From positions 57,663-121,662 of the forward strand of contig MU400630.1 of assembly GCA_022578965.1 (NCBI GenBank): a stretch of 64,000 bases of DNA. The letters are read 5' to 3'. Positions 11,978-25,633 of the stretch are shown piece after piece. The position numbers and the translations under genes are program-made. Each line of letters begins with the position of its first letter. Within the stretch, counting starts at the first letter, position 1. The notes below the pieces were generated by a model. That model made no database searches, was not told where the DNA came from, and saw only the letters and a list, made by a program, of their open reading frames with translations. Source of the stretch: Xylaria sp. FL1777. Lineage: Eukaryota > Ascomycota > Sordariomycetes > Xylariales > Xylariaceae.

Positions 11978-12867
11978 TTATTTAAAAAATAATAAACCAT
12001 AATTTATTTATATAATAACTTTAAATTTATTTAAAGTTATACTTAATTAATTAATTATTATATTTTATATATAGTTATATTTTTTTCGTATTTTTTAATG
12101 CTTAATTTTTGTTATATTATATATTATAAAATTTTTAACTAAAATATTGTTTTTTTTCATATTATTTTTTTTTGCGATTATTTTGCTTGTTTATATAATT
12201 TATTATATTAGTATTTATGCTACTTTTTATATTTAAATTAATTAATTCTTTTAATACTACTTTTATTGCTTTTAACTTTAAAAATAATTTTAATTATAAA
12301 AATAATAACTTAAATAAAAAATTTAATTTTATATGCTAATAATAAGTTATAATAAATACATAAAAGCATTAATATTATAATTATAATTAAAGCTATAATT
12401 TTTATTAGTTTTTAAAAAAATAGCTTTGATTATAAATTATAACTAATAACTAATTAAAGTTATAAATGCGCAAAATAATTAATATATTAAAAAACCTTAA
12501 AATTTAACAGCATTTTTAAAAAGCTAATATTTAAATAAAATTTAAAAAAAATAATATAAGTTATAATATTATTAATATTTTTATATTTTAAAACAAGCTT
12601 TTTACTTTATTTAAATAATTAGCTTTTATTAAATTTAATTTTAAAGCATTTAAAGCTTTTAATAAAAAGCTTTACTAAGTTAAAAATGTTTATAATATAT
12701 AATAAATTAAAAGGTTATTTTATTTTTTCTAGTTTTAAATTTAAAACACATTTTTATGTTTTATTGCTTTTTTTTTAAGTATTTTTACAAATTACTAAAC
12801 TAAGCATAAATTTTATAATATAACTAAAGCTAATATGCCGTTTTTTTATATTATTAAAGCATATATA

Positions 12868-13275
12868 ACGTGGTTTATAAATAAGCAAACTATTTAAACA
12901 AATTAGCCACTTTTTTAATTAATGTGTATATTATTGTTTTATTATATAATAATTTTATAATAAAACAATGTTTAATAAAACTAAAAAAGCTAAAAACTTT
13001 TTTAGCTATTTAAGCTATTTAATTGCATAAAAAAATTAATATTTAATGCATTTTTAAAATTTATAATATTTTTTGCGCAATATTATAAAATAAAATAAAT
13101 AGCTATATAGCAAAAAATAAAACTTGTGCTAATATATATAAACTTAATTTAATTAAAAAAAATGTTTTTTTTAAGTATATTTTTGATTTAAATAAGCAAA
13201 AATATTTTTTTGCTTATATTATTATAAAAAATATAGCTAATTTGCTTAAATAATTTGCTTATTTTTAAATTATGT
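12868..13275. mobile_element. 408 bp MITE of the M (Tc1/mariner-like) family
   Basis: The terminal inverted repeats are ACGTGGTTTATAAATAAGC at the left and ACATAATTTAAAAATAAGC (reverse reading) at the right. They are followed on both sides by further matching sequence (AAACTATTTAAACAAATTAG). TA dinucleotides at 12866-12867 and 13276-13277 form the target duplication. The inverted copy near 33220 carries the empty site with a single TA. The ends match the 1864 bp element at 45829-47692, so this is its non-autonomous derivative. No coding capacity. Confidence 0.85.
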
Positions 13276-13515
13276 TAATTATAACTTTATTATTAAATAT
13301 ATATATATTTTTAATAAGTAATCTTTTATAACAATTTATTAATATTTATTTTTATAGTAATAAAACATAAACTTAAATAATTAATATTTTTGCTTAATTT
13401 AAAATATATATTAGCTATAAGTTTATTTTAAAATAGCTAAATAAATTAGCTAAACAAAGTTATATATATAATAATTAATTAATTAATGTTTTAATATTTA
13501 AATTAATAAATATTA

Positions 13516-13820
13516 AAATAAAACAATATAATTATATAAGATTTATTATAATACTTTAATTATAAAAAAATAAATTATAACTTATGTATTTAAGCAATTA
13601 AGCTATATATAAATTAAAAAATTAAACAATTAATTAAAAGGCTATTTAATAATATAAATAAAGCAATTATAGCTAATTTTTATAATATTATATATATTAA
13701 TTAAATTTATACTTTAAAATTTAGCACAATATTTATACTTTTATTTTTATTATATAATTTAGCTTAAATTTACTTTAATTAGCTAATTAGCTTATTTAGC
13801 TATTTTATTTTATTTTAATT
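13516..13820 (-). repeat. Repeat C, left terminal inverted repeat of F
   Basis: The reverse complement matches the C repeat at 15678-15905 plus 18117-18193 and the copy at 41881-44117. The outer end reads AAATAAAACAATATAATTAT. The inner end holds AGCTAATTAGCTTATTTAGC. Confidence 0.75.
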
Positions 13821-15677
13821 TTTTTTATTAAAATATAGCTGTTTTTAGTTTATTTTAATACTTATAATTATAAAGTTTTTTATTTTTATTAGTGTTTTTT
13901 AAATAAAGTTAATATTATTTTTTTTTGTTTATTTAGTTTTATAAGTTTTTTTTTATTTTTTTTGCTATATTTAAAAGTAGCTTAAGCATTAATGCTTATA
14001 AAAGCATTATAGCTTTATTAAAATTAGTTTTAGCTTTTTTATATATTTAAATATATAAGTAAAAGCTTTTAAGAATATTTAACGTTTTTTTTATAAAAGT
14101 GCTTATAAAAAATCTATACTTTTTTTTTTTAAACTATTAAGCTTAACTAAATTTTATATTTAGTTTATTATACTTAAAAAAAAATATTTATAAAAGTATT
14201 TATAGCAAAATAACTTTATATTATTAAAACGTTTTTATATTGCTTATAATAAAACTTTTTTAGTATAATTGTTAATTTGTTTTGCTAGGAACTCTTTTTA
14301 TGCTTTAAAGTAAAAAGTACTAAAAAAACAAAACAATTAATTTTTAGTTTTTTTTTTAGCGTTTTTTTTTTGCTTTATATATTTTTAGTACTTAATAATA
14401 AAAAAGCTAACTTATTAAATTTAAAAAAAGTTACTTTTAATGCTTATAAAAGTTAATAAAGCTTAATGTTTATTAAAAGCAATAAATATAAATCTTTTTA
14501 TAACTTAAAGCTAAAATACTTTTTAAAGTTTGTTTTTAAAAATTAAATAAGCTATTTATAACTTTTTTAATTATTATTACTTTTTTTTAAATATTAGCTT
14601 ATTAAGTTATAAAACATATAATATAAATATAAAGCTTTAATAAATTTATATATATAATTATTGCGCTAATAAAAGCAAAAAAATATAAAATAGCTTAATA
14701 TAACCTTTATATTAAAATATTTTATTGTTTAATATTTTTGTAATTTTTAGAAAACTTGTTTGTTATTTTTATTAGTAATATGCTTAAAATTTAAAATATA
14801 TGCTATTTTTAAAATAATATTAATAAAAATAATAATTTAATAATTATTTAAGTAATATTTTATTATAAAATATTTTATTTAAAAAGTTTTAATAATTATT
14901 ATAGCTTATTTTATGTTTTATTAGTTTATAAAAAAATCTTTTATAAATTAGTTATATTTAAGTTTAATGCTTATTTTTAAAGTTTTAGCTTTTTTATTTA
15001 TATATAACTAAAGTAATATATTTAATAAAGCTTTTATTTTATGCTTATTTAGCTATTTTTTAATATTTAGCTTTATAAAAATATTTATAATATAAATAGT
15101 TTTAATTTTTTATTTTATTATGTTTATTTTATAAAAGTTTTTATAGTAGCTATAAATAGCAAGCTTTTTTTAATAATTTAAATACTTTTATTTATATTAA
15201 TAAGTTTTTTTAATAGCTATTTATTATTTTAAAAAAAAAGTTTTTAGTTATTACTTTTTATTATTTTTATATATTATTTTTAAAACTTTATTTAGCAAAA
15301 AATAATAAATTAGCTTTTATTTATTATAAAGCTTTAATTTATTAAAATATTTTATATTATTATTTTTTTAATAATTATTTAAAGCTTTTTTTAATAGTAG
15401 TTTTTTTAGAAATTTTATAAATAATAACTATTAAATATTTAGTTTTTATATTATAGGTTTTTATTTTTTATATAGTTTTAGCTTTATTATTAAAACTATT
15501 AGATTTTTTATAAATATAACGTTAAACTTATTAAAGCAAAAATTATTATTATTGCAATATTTTTTAATTTTAAATAAGTATTATATTAATATTATAAAGT
15601 TTTTTATAGCTATAAATCTTAATATTTAATTTATAGTTTATAAAAATGCTTTTAAATATTTAATTTTTAGTTTAAAT

Positions 15678-18193
15678 ATTAAAGTAAAGTAAACTAGCTA
15701 AATAAGCTAACTAGCTAGTTAAAGTAAATCTAGGCTAAGTTATATAGTAAAAATGAGAGTATAAATATTACGCTAAATTTCGAAATATAGATTTAACTAT
15801 TATGCTTAAGATTATGAAAATTAGCTATAGTTGCTTTATTTATATTATTAAATAGCTTTTTAATTAATCCTTTAATTTTTTTAATTTATATATAGCTTAA
15901 TTGCTACTTGTAGCACACTAAGAGAGCAGACAAATTTTTAATTAGGCTACTAGTTATTGCGCGACCTGAAAAAAGCACGTGGAATAGCTAGATAAGTTTT
16001 AAATACAGGAAGGCTTAACTATTATAACGTGGCTAAAGAACTAATTAAGTTATAAGTAGCTATAAAAACATAAAAACAAAAGCTTTTAAATATAAAGCAG
16101 AAATAGCTAAGCATTAATACTGGCTTTTTTTTAAGCTAAGAAAGGTTTATTATAATTATAAAGTAAAAGCTAAAGCAGCTATTATAAAGCTATTTGCTAC
16201 TTATAGTTTTAGAAAAGCTGCTTATTATAAGCTTACGTTTATAAACTTTAAAGTAAAGCACGATATAATAAAATATTAGAAATAGTAATACAAAATTACA
16301 GATATAAAACTATAAAAGTTAAAAAGCATACATTATAAAAAAGCAAAATAATTAAGCAATTTTATTAAGCACTAAATATTAAAATTTTACTAAAACTTTT
16401 AGCTACTAAATATATAATAATGCTAACTTTTAAAAGTTACGTAAATACTTTTTAATTAGCTTATTTATATAAAACTTCTAGCTTTTTTATTTACTGCAGC
16501 TTTTTTTGCTTTTTTAATTACAACTTAAAGTTATATACTAGCTATAAGTGCAGCTTAAATATTTTTATTGGTACAAAAATAGCGCGTAGCTATATAAGCT
16601 TTAATAAATAATCGAAGTTTTTTATTAATTTTTTTAAGCTAAGAAATTGTTAGCAGTACTTAGAATTAAAAGAACTTTAACGGTTAAAATAAGCATAAAG
16701 TAAAGCTTAAAAACGTATAAATATTAATATAGTTAAAAGTATTTATAGGATTATAATTGCTACTTTTAGTGCTTATTTTGCTTTTTTTGCATTATAAGCA
16801 TTTAGCAAACTTATTAGTAATATTATAAGCGCAAAAGTTATTAATGTTTTTATATAGTTAGCATAAAAAAAACAGCAATAAAAGGTGCATAATATACTAC
16901 TGTAATATAAGCAATATAGTAGTAGTATAGCTTAAGCATTTTAGCGTGCTTAGTAAATATAAATTTTAAAGCTATTAGTAATACTTTAGCGCAAAGCATT
17001 AAAGCATTTACTTTTATTTTGAAAATTAGCATTATAGCAAAAAAGCATAATAACAAGCAGTTATAAAAGCTTGAACTATATAGTAGCAAGCTATTAGCTA
17101 CTTTATTTAGTACTATAAATTAAATAATTAATAAAAACTGCAGCAAAATAACTTATAACTTTAAATATATAAGCTTAATACTAGTTAGCATATATATTTA
17201 AGCTAAGCTAGTTATAAATATATACTATAAAAAGCATAGTAGCTATAGCAAAGTAAATTTTTATATAATTATAACGCATTAATAACTAATTATATTATGA
17301 ACTAAATACTTTAATATATTAAAGCAAGCATAAGCTAAACATATAATAATAGTAGTAATAAAAGTAATAAAATTAGTAGTTAAAAGAAAAAAAAATTAGC
17401 ATAAGTAGCTAAGTAAAATAATTTATTATTTATTGCTACTTTATATTGCTTAATGCATAAGCTACTTATAAGCTATGCTTACTTAGTAAACTTACTGCAA
17501 AAAGCATAAAAGTAGCTTAAAAAATAAATATACAAAAAGCAAACTAAAAAGTAATAAGTAATTAACTTTGCTTATAACTTAATTATAACTTAGTTATAAA
17601 AAAACTAGTATAGCAAAAAGCTAGTAGTAATACTAAAGCAAGCAAACTATAATACATTAGCAATATAATAAAAAAAGGTTTAAAAAAAGACTAAAAAAAA
17701 AAAGCAACATATTTAGCTAAATAAGTACTAAAACTAAAAAAACTACTATAAGTAGTATAAAGTAAGCAGTAATACTAAAGCAAGCAAACTACAAAGCAAA
17801 AAAAATACAGAAGAAAAAGAACTATAAAGTAACTACATAAAAGTATATATACTTAGTTAATAGCATAATACAAGTAAGTAAACAACTTAAAAGCAAAAAA
17901 GTAAAAAGTAAAGCACTTAATAAAATCGTAGCAAAACCGGTATAACCTAAAAATAAATACAGAATGTTTTTACTTAGCTACTAGAAAAAAAGTAAGCTGC
18001 TTATAGCTTGCTTTTAACCTATAAGCATAATTTTTACCTATATATATAAAAAATAAAAACCAGCATAGCTAATAGGCCGTTAGCTTAAGTAATACAATAT
18101 ATATAGCTTAATTGCTTAAATACATAAGTTATGATTTATTTCTTTATAATTAAAGTATTATAGTAAATTTTGCACAATTATACTGCTTTATTT
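15678..18193 (+). repeat. Repeat C, right terminal inverted repeat of F, split by D copy 2
   Basis: It runs 15678-15905 and resumes at 18117. The inner end carries GCTAAATAAGCTAACTAGC and the outer end CTGCTTTATTT. The part at 15740-15860 is relatively little mutated (AATGAGAGTATAAATATTAC, TTTCGAAATATAG). Confidence 0.75.
15906..18099 (+). mobile_element. Retroposon family D copy 2 (2194 bp)
   Basis: A full-length D element inserted in repeat C, with an exact 17 bp TSD, TATATAGCTTAATTGCT, at 15889-15905 and 18100-18116. The uninterrupted C copy near 44020-44045 shows the site once. The 5' end reads ACTTGTAGCACACTAAGAG and the 3' end GCTTAAGTAATACAATATA. It is one of the better preserved D copies: it keeps GAGAGCAGAC and GCGCGACCTG near 15920-15970, which are eroded in the copy at 51389. 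The antisense open frame at 16850-17089 is not supported as a gene. Confidence 0.88.
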
Positions 18194-18485
18194 TATTAAT
18201 GTTTTTAGTAAAGCTAATTCTTTATTTATTATAAATAATACTATAAAATTAACAAATAAGTAATTTATTATTGCTAATTTATATGTTTAATTTATTTATT
18301 TATTAATTGTTATAATTTTTATAAGCAAAACATAATATATTATATTTAGTTGTTTTAGCTAGCAATAAACAAAGCTTGCTTAATGTAAGCAGTTTAATTA
18401 TAATTAGCAATAAACATTTAAGCTAACAACCTTTAATTATTAAAGCTTAAAACAAACGTATAAAAATGTTAAACTATTTTTTTTT
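18194..18485. other. Unassigned stretch between F and the left arm of the giant repeat
   Basis: AT-rich, no gene. It contains two similar words, AGCAATAAACA near 18362 and 18404. It does not continue element I. It might belong to unit X beyond the point where the right arm is broken by the element at 63724, but the window ends too soon to compare. Confidence 0.4.
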
Positions 18486-21400
18486 GATTTAGCTTGCAAA
18501 GCGTTTTTATTTTTTTTAGCAAAACAACAATTAAGTATTAAAATGCTAATATAATCTTTAAAATAGCATAACTAAAAAACTGTTTGTTAAAAACCCTTAA
18601 AAAGCTAAAAAAAAAAAATTTACGCTAAAAAGCTAATGCTTTATAAAAAAAAAAGCATAATTGCTCTTATGTAAGCAAAAAAAAAACAAAAAACAGGCCT
18701 AAAAAAAAATAAAAGTTATAAAAACTTTTAAAAGCTATAATATAAGCAAGTTTAATGTTTATTTATACTAAATAAGTTTAAGTTTATGTATTAATATAGA
18801 AAGCTTTTAATAATTAAAAATATATTTTGTTTTTTAAGCTAATATAGTTTTTTATTAAAAATTAAAAAGCAAGGTTTTTTAGGTATAAATTAGCTATTGC
18901 TTAAAAACTTTGCATAAAACATAGCTATTACTTTTTTATAGCACTTATTATTAAATAAAAAGGCCTTAAAAAAAAGAAAAAAGCATGCTACTTTTATAAA
19001 TAAAAAGCTATAAAAAAATAAAGCTTGCTTAATAAAACTTACGTAAAACAAAGCAAACTAAACTAAAAAAACAAAAAAACAAAACGCTATAAAGCATATA
19101 AAAAAATAAAAACGTATAAGAAATAAAAACATAAAAGCATTTAAAAAAGAACTTAAAAAGCTATAAAATATAAGCTAGCAGTTTTTATAAATGCAAATAA
19201 AAAAAATCGTTAGGTTTTCTAAAAAAAAAGTTTAAAAAAATAGTATAAAAAAACTTAAATATTTAAAATACTTAAAAATTTTTAGCACTTTATACTTTTT
19301 TTTTTTTAAACTTATATTTTTATTTAATTTATTTTTATTATTTTTTATAGCTTATTTTTTTTGTTATTTTTATATAAACTTTATTTTGTTTTATTATATA
19401 ATTTAAAAGTTTAAAAATTATAGCTTAATTAAGTAATTTAGCTATAAAAAATCGTTAAATTTTCTTATATTAATATATAAAAAACATTAAAACTACTTAT
19501 AAACAAAAAAAATAAAAATAACTAGCTTATTATTTTTAAAAAATATTAAAGCAACTTTATTTAGCTTAAGCTATTTTAATAATAAGCATAATGCTAAAAT
19601 TAAGCTATTATTTATGCTTTTTAATTTAAAATTAAACTAATATTTATTGTTTAATAAGTTAAAAGTAAACAAATAGCTAAACAATTTAAATGCTTTTTTT
19701 TGCGCAAAATGTTTTAAAAACATTAATAAAATTAAATAAGTTTTTGTTTATTGCAATATTTTTTAAACAAAAAAAATAATAAAAATAATACTAAAAAATT
19801 GTTTATTTTAAATAAAAGCTTATAAACTGCTTAAGCAAAAGTTTAAGCTTTAAAACTTTAAGCAAAATAAGTTTACTATTGCTATATTATAAGATTTTAA
19901 AGCTTATTTAAAAGCTATATACTTTACTAATTTTAAAACTTATTTTTTTTAGCATTAAATATATACTAAAAATATTAAAGCTTAAAAAAATTATTACTTT
20001 GATTTTTAATTTATTTAAAGTTTGCTTAAAAAGCTAAATTAAAATACTATTAATAAAATAATAAAGTTTTTTAAAAAGTTATATAATAATTTAAATAAAA
20101 TGTTTTATAAGAACTTTTATAAAATATTAAATAACTAAATTAATAAAAAATTTAAGCTAAATCTTTACTTTAAAAAAACAAAAAAAGTATGCAAAGCATA
20201 AAAAAAAATTAATTATTTATATAATTATAACTTTAATAAGCTTTTATATATTACTATTAATATTATTAAATTAGCTATTAATATAATTATATTAACTATA
20301 AAAATAATTATTATTAAAAAACAGCAAGTAAAATTAGCTTAATATTTTGCTTATAATTAAAATATAAATAATATTACTAAGTAAATATAGCAGCTAAAAT
20401 TAAAACAAAAAAATATAGCAATTATAAAAAAAAAACTAAAAAAAATACTAAAAAAACTACAAAATTAGTATATTTAACTAATTAATTAAAAACTATAAAC
20501 ATTATAATATTATAAAATTAGCATAAACTTATTAAAAAAGCAAATGTTTAATATTAATGCTATAACTTTTAAATATTTATAAAAAAGTAAATATAACTTT
20601 AAAAAACAAAAATAAAGTAAATAATTGTTTAATTTTTTATAATAAATAAAGTTAAATAATCTTTATTTAATAAAAAAAACAATTTATTAAAAATATAGTA
20701 TAAATAATTATTACGTTTATAAGTATAGCTTTATTTACAAACTAATAAAAAAAAACATTATATATTAAAACTTTAAATAGTATTTAAAAAAGCTAAAATT
20801 TTCTGCAAGCTTTAAATGCATAAAGATTTTTTTTAAAGTTATAAAAATTAATAAAAATAAAAAAAGAATTTTTAATGCTATATTAAAATAAATATATAAC
20901 TTCGTTTTAAGTAATAATAAGCTACTAAAACAAAAGGCTTATTATTAACTGCAAAAAAAAAACCTTGTTTTAAATAATAAAGATTTAAATGCTAAAATAA
21001 AAAGCAAGCAAAAAAAACTAAAAAAAAAAAAGCTTTACTAGCTAAATAATAAATAGCTAAGCTAGTTTTTAAATAAAAAGTTTAATAATTAAACTAATAT
21101 ACTTTATAAAATAAAACTAGCAAAAGCTTATAATATTAAAAAAAACAACTTAATAAACAATAAGCTAAATAATAGCTTTATTATAACTAATTAAAACTTT
21201 ATATAAAGCATTTCTTATAATAAAAATAGCACTAAAGTTTTACAAAGCTATATATTAAGCAGAAAAATTAGTTTAAATATGTTTTAAGCTAATTATTATA
21301 AGTTTTTATTTAAAAAAGCTGCTTTTTATTAAACAAAAAGTAAAAAAAAACTTAAAAAGCAAAAAAAAAAGCTTTTTATAAATTAAACAATTAAAAAAAT

Positions 21401-23701
21401 TTATTTAAATAACAATAAATTTTTTACTTAATTTAACACTAAAAATATATAAATAAACAATAATTTCTTTAAGCAAAATACTTTATTAAAACTAGAAAGT
21501 TTTAATCGTTAAAAACCCTAAGAAATTTAAAAAGCAAAGCTTATAAAAAAAAGCTTAGAATTTAAAAAAATATAAGCTAAAAAGTTTAAAAACTTTTTAA
21601 ACAAAAAAACAAATATTATTTTTAAAGATTTTATATTAAAAGTTTTAAAGTATTTTAATGTTTTTATTTAAATAATTGCTTAAATAAAAGCTAAATTATA
21701 TTTTAAAGCAGCAAAAGTTTTTAAGCTAATGCTAAAAATAATACTATTACTTTTAAATAACCTTAATAAAAGTTTAAATTAATAAATTAAGCTAAATATG
21801 CTATAGCTTATTTTAAAAAAAAAAGCAACAAATTAAAATATAAAGCTTAATTAAAAACTTTATTACAAAAAATCTTAACTTAAATAAACATAAAAAATGC
21901 TTTTTTTTATAAAAGCATAAATTTTTTAAAAAATAATACAAAATTTTAATAGCTAACAATTAAAAAAACATAAAAAAGTTTTTAGCTAGTGCTACAATTA
22001 GCTAATTAACTTAATAAATATAAATTGCTTAATAATATTTATAAAACTAGCTTTTTATTAAATTATTTAGTAATATAAATAAATAAAAAAATAAAATATA
22101 ATAGTTTTATTATATATATTTATATGCTTTAATTTAGCTTTATAGCTGCTTTTTTAAAAAAGTAACGTTATAAAATAATAAAAGTTTTTTGCGATTAAAA
22201 CTAATAAAATAATTAAGTAATGTTATTTTTTGTTTATATTACTTTAAATCTTTAAACGTTAAAAAATAAGCTAAAGTTTAATAAAATGCTTTTTAAGATT
22301 TTAAACTAATATAATACTATATATTTATTATTTAAAAATAACTTAAAAAAACAAAAGTTATTAATTATTATATTTATGCTACTTTTAAAAAAAGTAATAT
22401 TTTTAATTAAACTTTAATTTAGTGCTAATTTTATGCTAATAATGCTAAAAAGAAAAAATAAGCTTAAAAAGCTAATATAATTAATATTAATAGTTTTAAA
22501 AAGTACTAACTAAACTTTTAACTTTTTTAAAATAAAAATATATAAAAAGCATAATAATTAAGCTAGTAATAATAGCTTAAACTTATTTAAAAAAACATTA
22601 AAATATAAATTTTATAATAAAAAAAACTTAAGCTTAATAAATTATTTTAATTAGAAATATTTAAGCTTTTTAGATTTATGCTTTATGTTAGCTTTGCTAC
22701 TAAAAATATAAAGTATTTTAGCTATATTTTTAAGCATTATAAAGCTAAAAAAATATATATAGCTTTATTTAAAGCTTACTATAAAAATAAAAAACAAAAT
22801 TTATAAAGAAAATATTACTAAAATTATTAACTTTAAAGCATAGTTTAGTATTATTATAAACTTATTTATTAATAAAAATAGCTTTATTACTAAAAATATA
22901 AATATAATTTAAAAAACATTTAATTAAACTAGTAATTTTATTAAATATATAAAATGCTTAAAAACTACTATTTAAATAAATAAAAAATTGCTGCTTTTTT
23001 TGCTATATATAGTTAATAAAAAACAAACTATTTACTTTTTGTTGCTAAAAATAAACTTTATTATAAAGTTGCAAATAAGTTTATACTTTTAAAGCCTTTA
23101 TATAATAGCTAATATAATATTTAAAATTAGCTAAATTATTATATTAATAATAAACTATATTAAAAAACTAAGTTTAAAGGCTTAAAAACGTTAATAATTA
23201 AAAAACTAATATATATTTACTAAACTACTCGCTTAGTAAATAAGCTATATAAAGCATAAAAATACTAAACTTTAAATAAAAAATCTAACAATTAATAAAA
23301 AAAAACAAAAGAAAAATTAAAAAAACATAGTTTAAAAAAATATACAAGTGCAAACTTTTAAAAAAATTAAAACTTATATAATAATATAACATTAGTAGCT
23401 TTTTTAATTTTTTTTATATAAAATATTAAATTTTTTAAGAATTTAAAAATATAAAACAATAAAAAAGTCCGTACTATTTTTAATAATAATTAACTATTTA
23501 AAATACTTTTAGTTATAATAAAAAAAACGCTAAAGCAAAAAAATACTAAAAGATTAATAATTATAAAAACTAGAAATTTTGCATATAAATTAAAAAGCAA
23601 ATATAACTTAATTATAACTTTAATTTAAGCATTATTAACTTTTTAAGCCTTAAAAACTAATAAATTAATAAAAAATAAAACAATAATTTTAAATATAATA
23701 T

Positions 23702-25633
23702 ATTGTATTACTTAAGACTAACAGCTTTAAAAAGCTATACTAAAAGCTATTTAATTTTATATATGGGTAAAAACTATGTTAAAGCTAAATAAAAACATTT
23801 TTGCTAACTGCTTGCTACTATAATTTATATTTTTTTTATAGCTAACTATATAAGCGCTACTATTTAAAAATTGCGTTGCTTAATTTTTATTTAATATTGC
23901 TATTTTTGCTGCTTGCGTTTTTGTTTGCTATATAAGCGTAGCTTTTTGTTATTTAAACTGCTTACTAATAGTTTTTAAACAGGTTTTTTTTAAGTTAGTT
24001 TTAAGGCTTTAGCATATTAGCAATAGTTTGCAATCCTGTTTTTTATGCAATTATTAGTGTAGTTTTTTCTAGTAAGCAACCTTTTAAGCAAATAGTATTT
24101 TTGCTTGTTAAATTGTTAGCTTTTTGCTTATATAGCATTTTTATAGCAGTAATAATATATAGTTAGCTTTAAGTTAGCTTTATTATAAACTATATAAAGC
24201 AGTAAATAAAAGCGTTTTTAGTTAGCTTACGTGCTTAAATAGCTTCTAAGCATTTTGCTGCTTAAGCTAAATAGTTATTTTAATAAAAAAAGCACGTAGC
24301 TATTTTTTCTTTAGTTTATATAAAGCATAAGTTTGCTTTATTTTTAGCGTGTTTTAAAAATTTATACTAGCTATATTTTTGCTTATTTTTATATATGCTA
24401 GCTTAATAACCTTATTTTTAGTAGCTATAGCATTAAGTTATTATTATATTTATAAAGTAAAAAACTATTTAAAAGTAGTAATAGTTTTAAAAAAGTTTAT
24501 TAATATACGCTATATTTGCATTTTTTGCAATTATAACCTTAATATATATTAAGTATATTTTTTGCTTACGTTATAGTAAGCAAAGTAAAAAAAATAGCTT
24601 TTTAATTTTTAGTTTTTAGTTAGCTAGCTTAACTTAAGCTAGCATTTTTTTTTCTTTTATTTTTAGCATTTGCTTAGTTAGCAAACCTAAAACTATTAGT
24701 TAATATAATTAAAAATATACTTTTAATTTTTTATTAAATATTTAATAAGCTTATAATATATTTATTAGCATTTAGGTTTAAATTTTTTGCTTGTTAAAAA
24801 TAACCTTTTAATTATTATTTAGTAGTTTATATACTGCTTAAACTATGTTTGCTTTTATTGCTTAGTTTAACTTTTATATTATAATTAATTTTATTTTTAT
24901 TTTAGCTTTATAGCTAATAAAAGTTATAATAATAGCTTAGTTAAAGTTTATTGCTATAATAGCTTTAAAGTAAGTTAATAAAGCAACGCATAAAAATTTT
25001 TTATTACTGTTTATTTGTAGCGCGTTTATATAAAACATAAATTGTTAGCAAAAAAAGTTAGCAACTTTAGCTTGTTTATTTATGCAATTTTTAAATCGCT
25101 AAATTTATATATATAGCAATTTTACTTTTGTAGTAAGCTTTTTTTACTTTATTAATAATGCTTATAATAAGTTTTAAATAGTACGTTTGCTACTTTTATT
25201 ACTGCTATTTATTTATAGCTGCTTACTTATTTGCTAAAAATAATACGTTTTTAATAACTTTTTAATAATTTAGCAAGCATTATAAATAGTTTATTTATTT
25301 AGGTTTTCTTTAAAAAAGATTTTAATATTTATTATTACTTTATTTAGCTTGTTTGCATAGTACTATAAGTTTAATATTAAGCTTATTACTAGCTACTATT
25401 AATTTAAGTTTGCATTATTAGCTAGTTATAGCTAGTTCTATATTAAAAAAGTTGCGTTATAATTTTTTGCTTTTTTTATTTCTACTTTTATTCCTTTTTA
25501 AGTTATTACTTATATACGCTTGTTTTGTATACAGCAGGTTTTTGTAAGTTTAGTTCTTAAAGCTGCGCAAGTATTTTTGTAAATTTAGCTAGTCGCAAAA
25601 AAAAGCAAAAAAAGCTCTTAAACATTAAGCCCC
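23702..25633 (-). mobile_element. Retroposon family B copy 2 (1932 bp)
   Basis: A full-length B with an exact 15 bp TSD, TTTTAAATATAATAT, at 23687-23701 and 25634-25648. The opposite arm near 56620 has the single empty site. The 3' end at 23702 carries the family tail. The 5' end is slightly longer than in other copies (minus strand GGGGCTTAATGTTTAAGAGC). A near-palindrome, AGCTAGCTTAACTTAAGC, lies near 24622-24643 and recurs in all full copies. No coding frame. Confidence 0.88.

Larger units (their letters stand above)
9626..13515 (-). mobile_element. Fragment of element I (inverted relative to the full copy)
   Basis: Pieces 9626-9783, 11992-12865 and 13278-13515 together make about 1.26 kb. 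They are the reverse complement of 34876 back to about 32985, the right part of element I. The terminus at 9626 (AAGTGCTTTAAATTAAAA) is the eroded form of I's terminal repeat AGGTGCCTTAAACTAG. D copy 1 and a MITE have been inserted, and the copy at 32985-34876 shows both sites empty. It lacks the hAT-like element present in the other copy. Similarity stops at 13515, where F begins. Sequence beyond F does not continue I, so this copy is truncated or is an internally deleted derivative. Confidence 0.7.
13516..18193 (-). mobile_element. Element F (about 2.47 kb) with 305 bp terminal inverted repeats
   Basis: The order is inverted repeat C (13516-13820), internal region (13821-15677), then C in the other orientation (15678-18193, interrupted by D copy 2). 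Without D both C copies are 305 bp. The internal 1.86 kb is the reverse complement of 40023-41880. The pentamer TATTA flanks both sides (13511-13515 and 18194-18198) and may be a 5 bp TSD, but it is weak evidence. Long terminal inverted repeats suit a MULE-like DNA transposon. A DIRS-type retroelement with inverted terminal repeats is an alternative. The internal region has no surviving open frame or recognisable domain. Confidence 0.6.
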
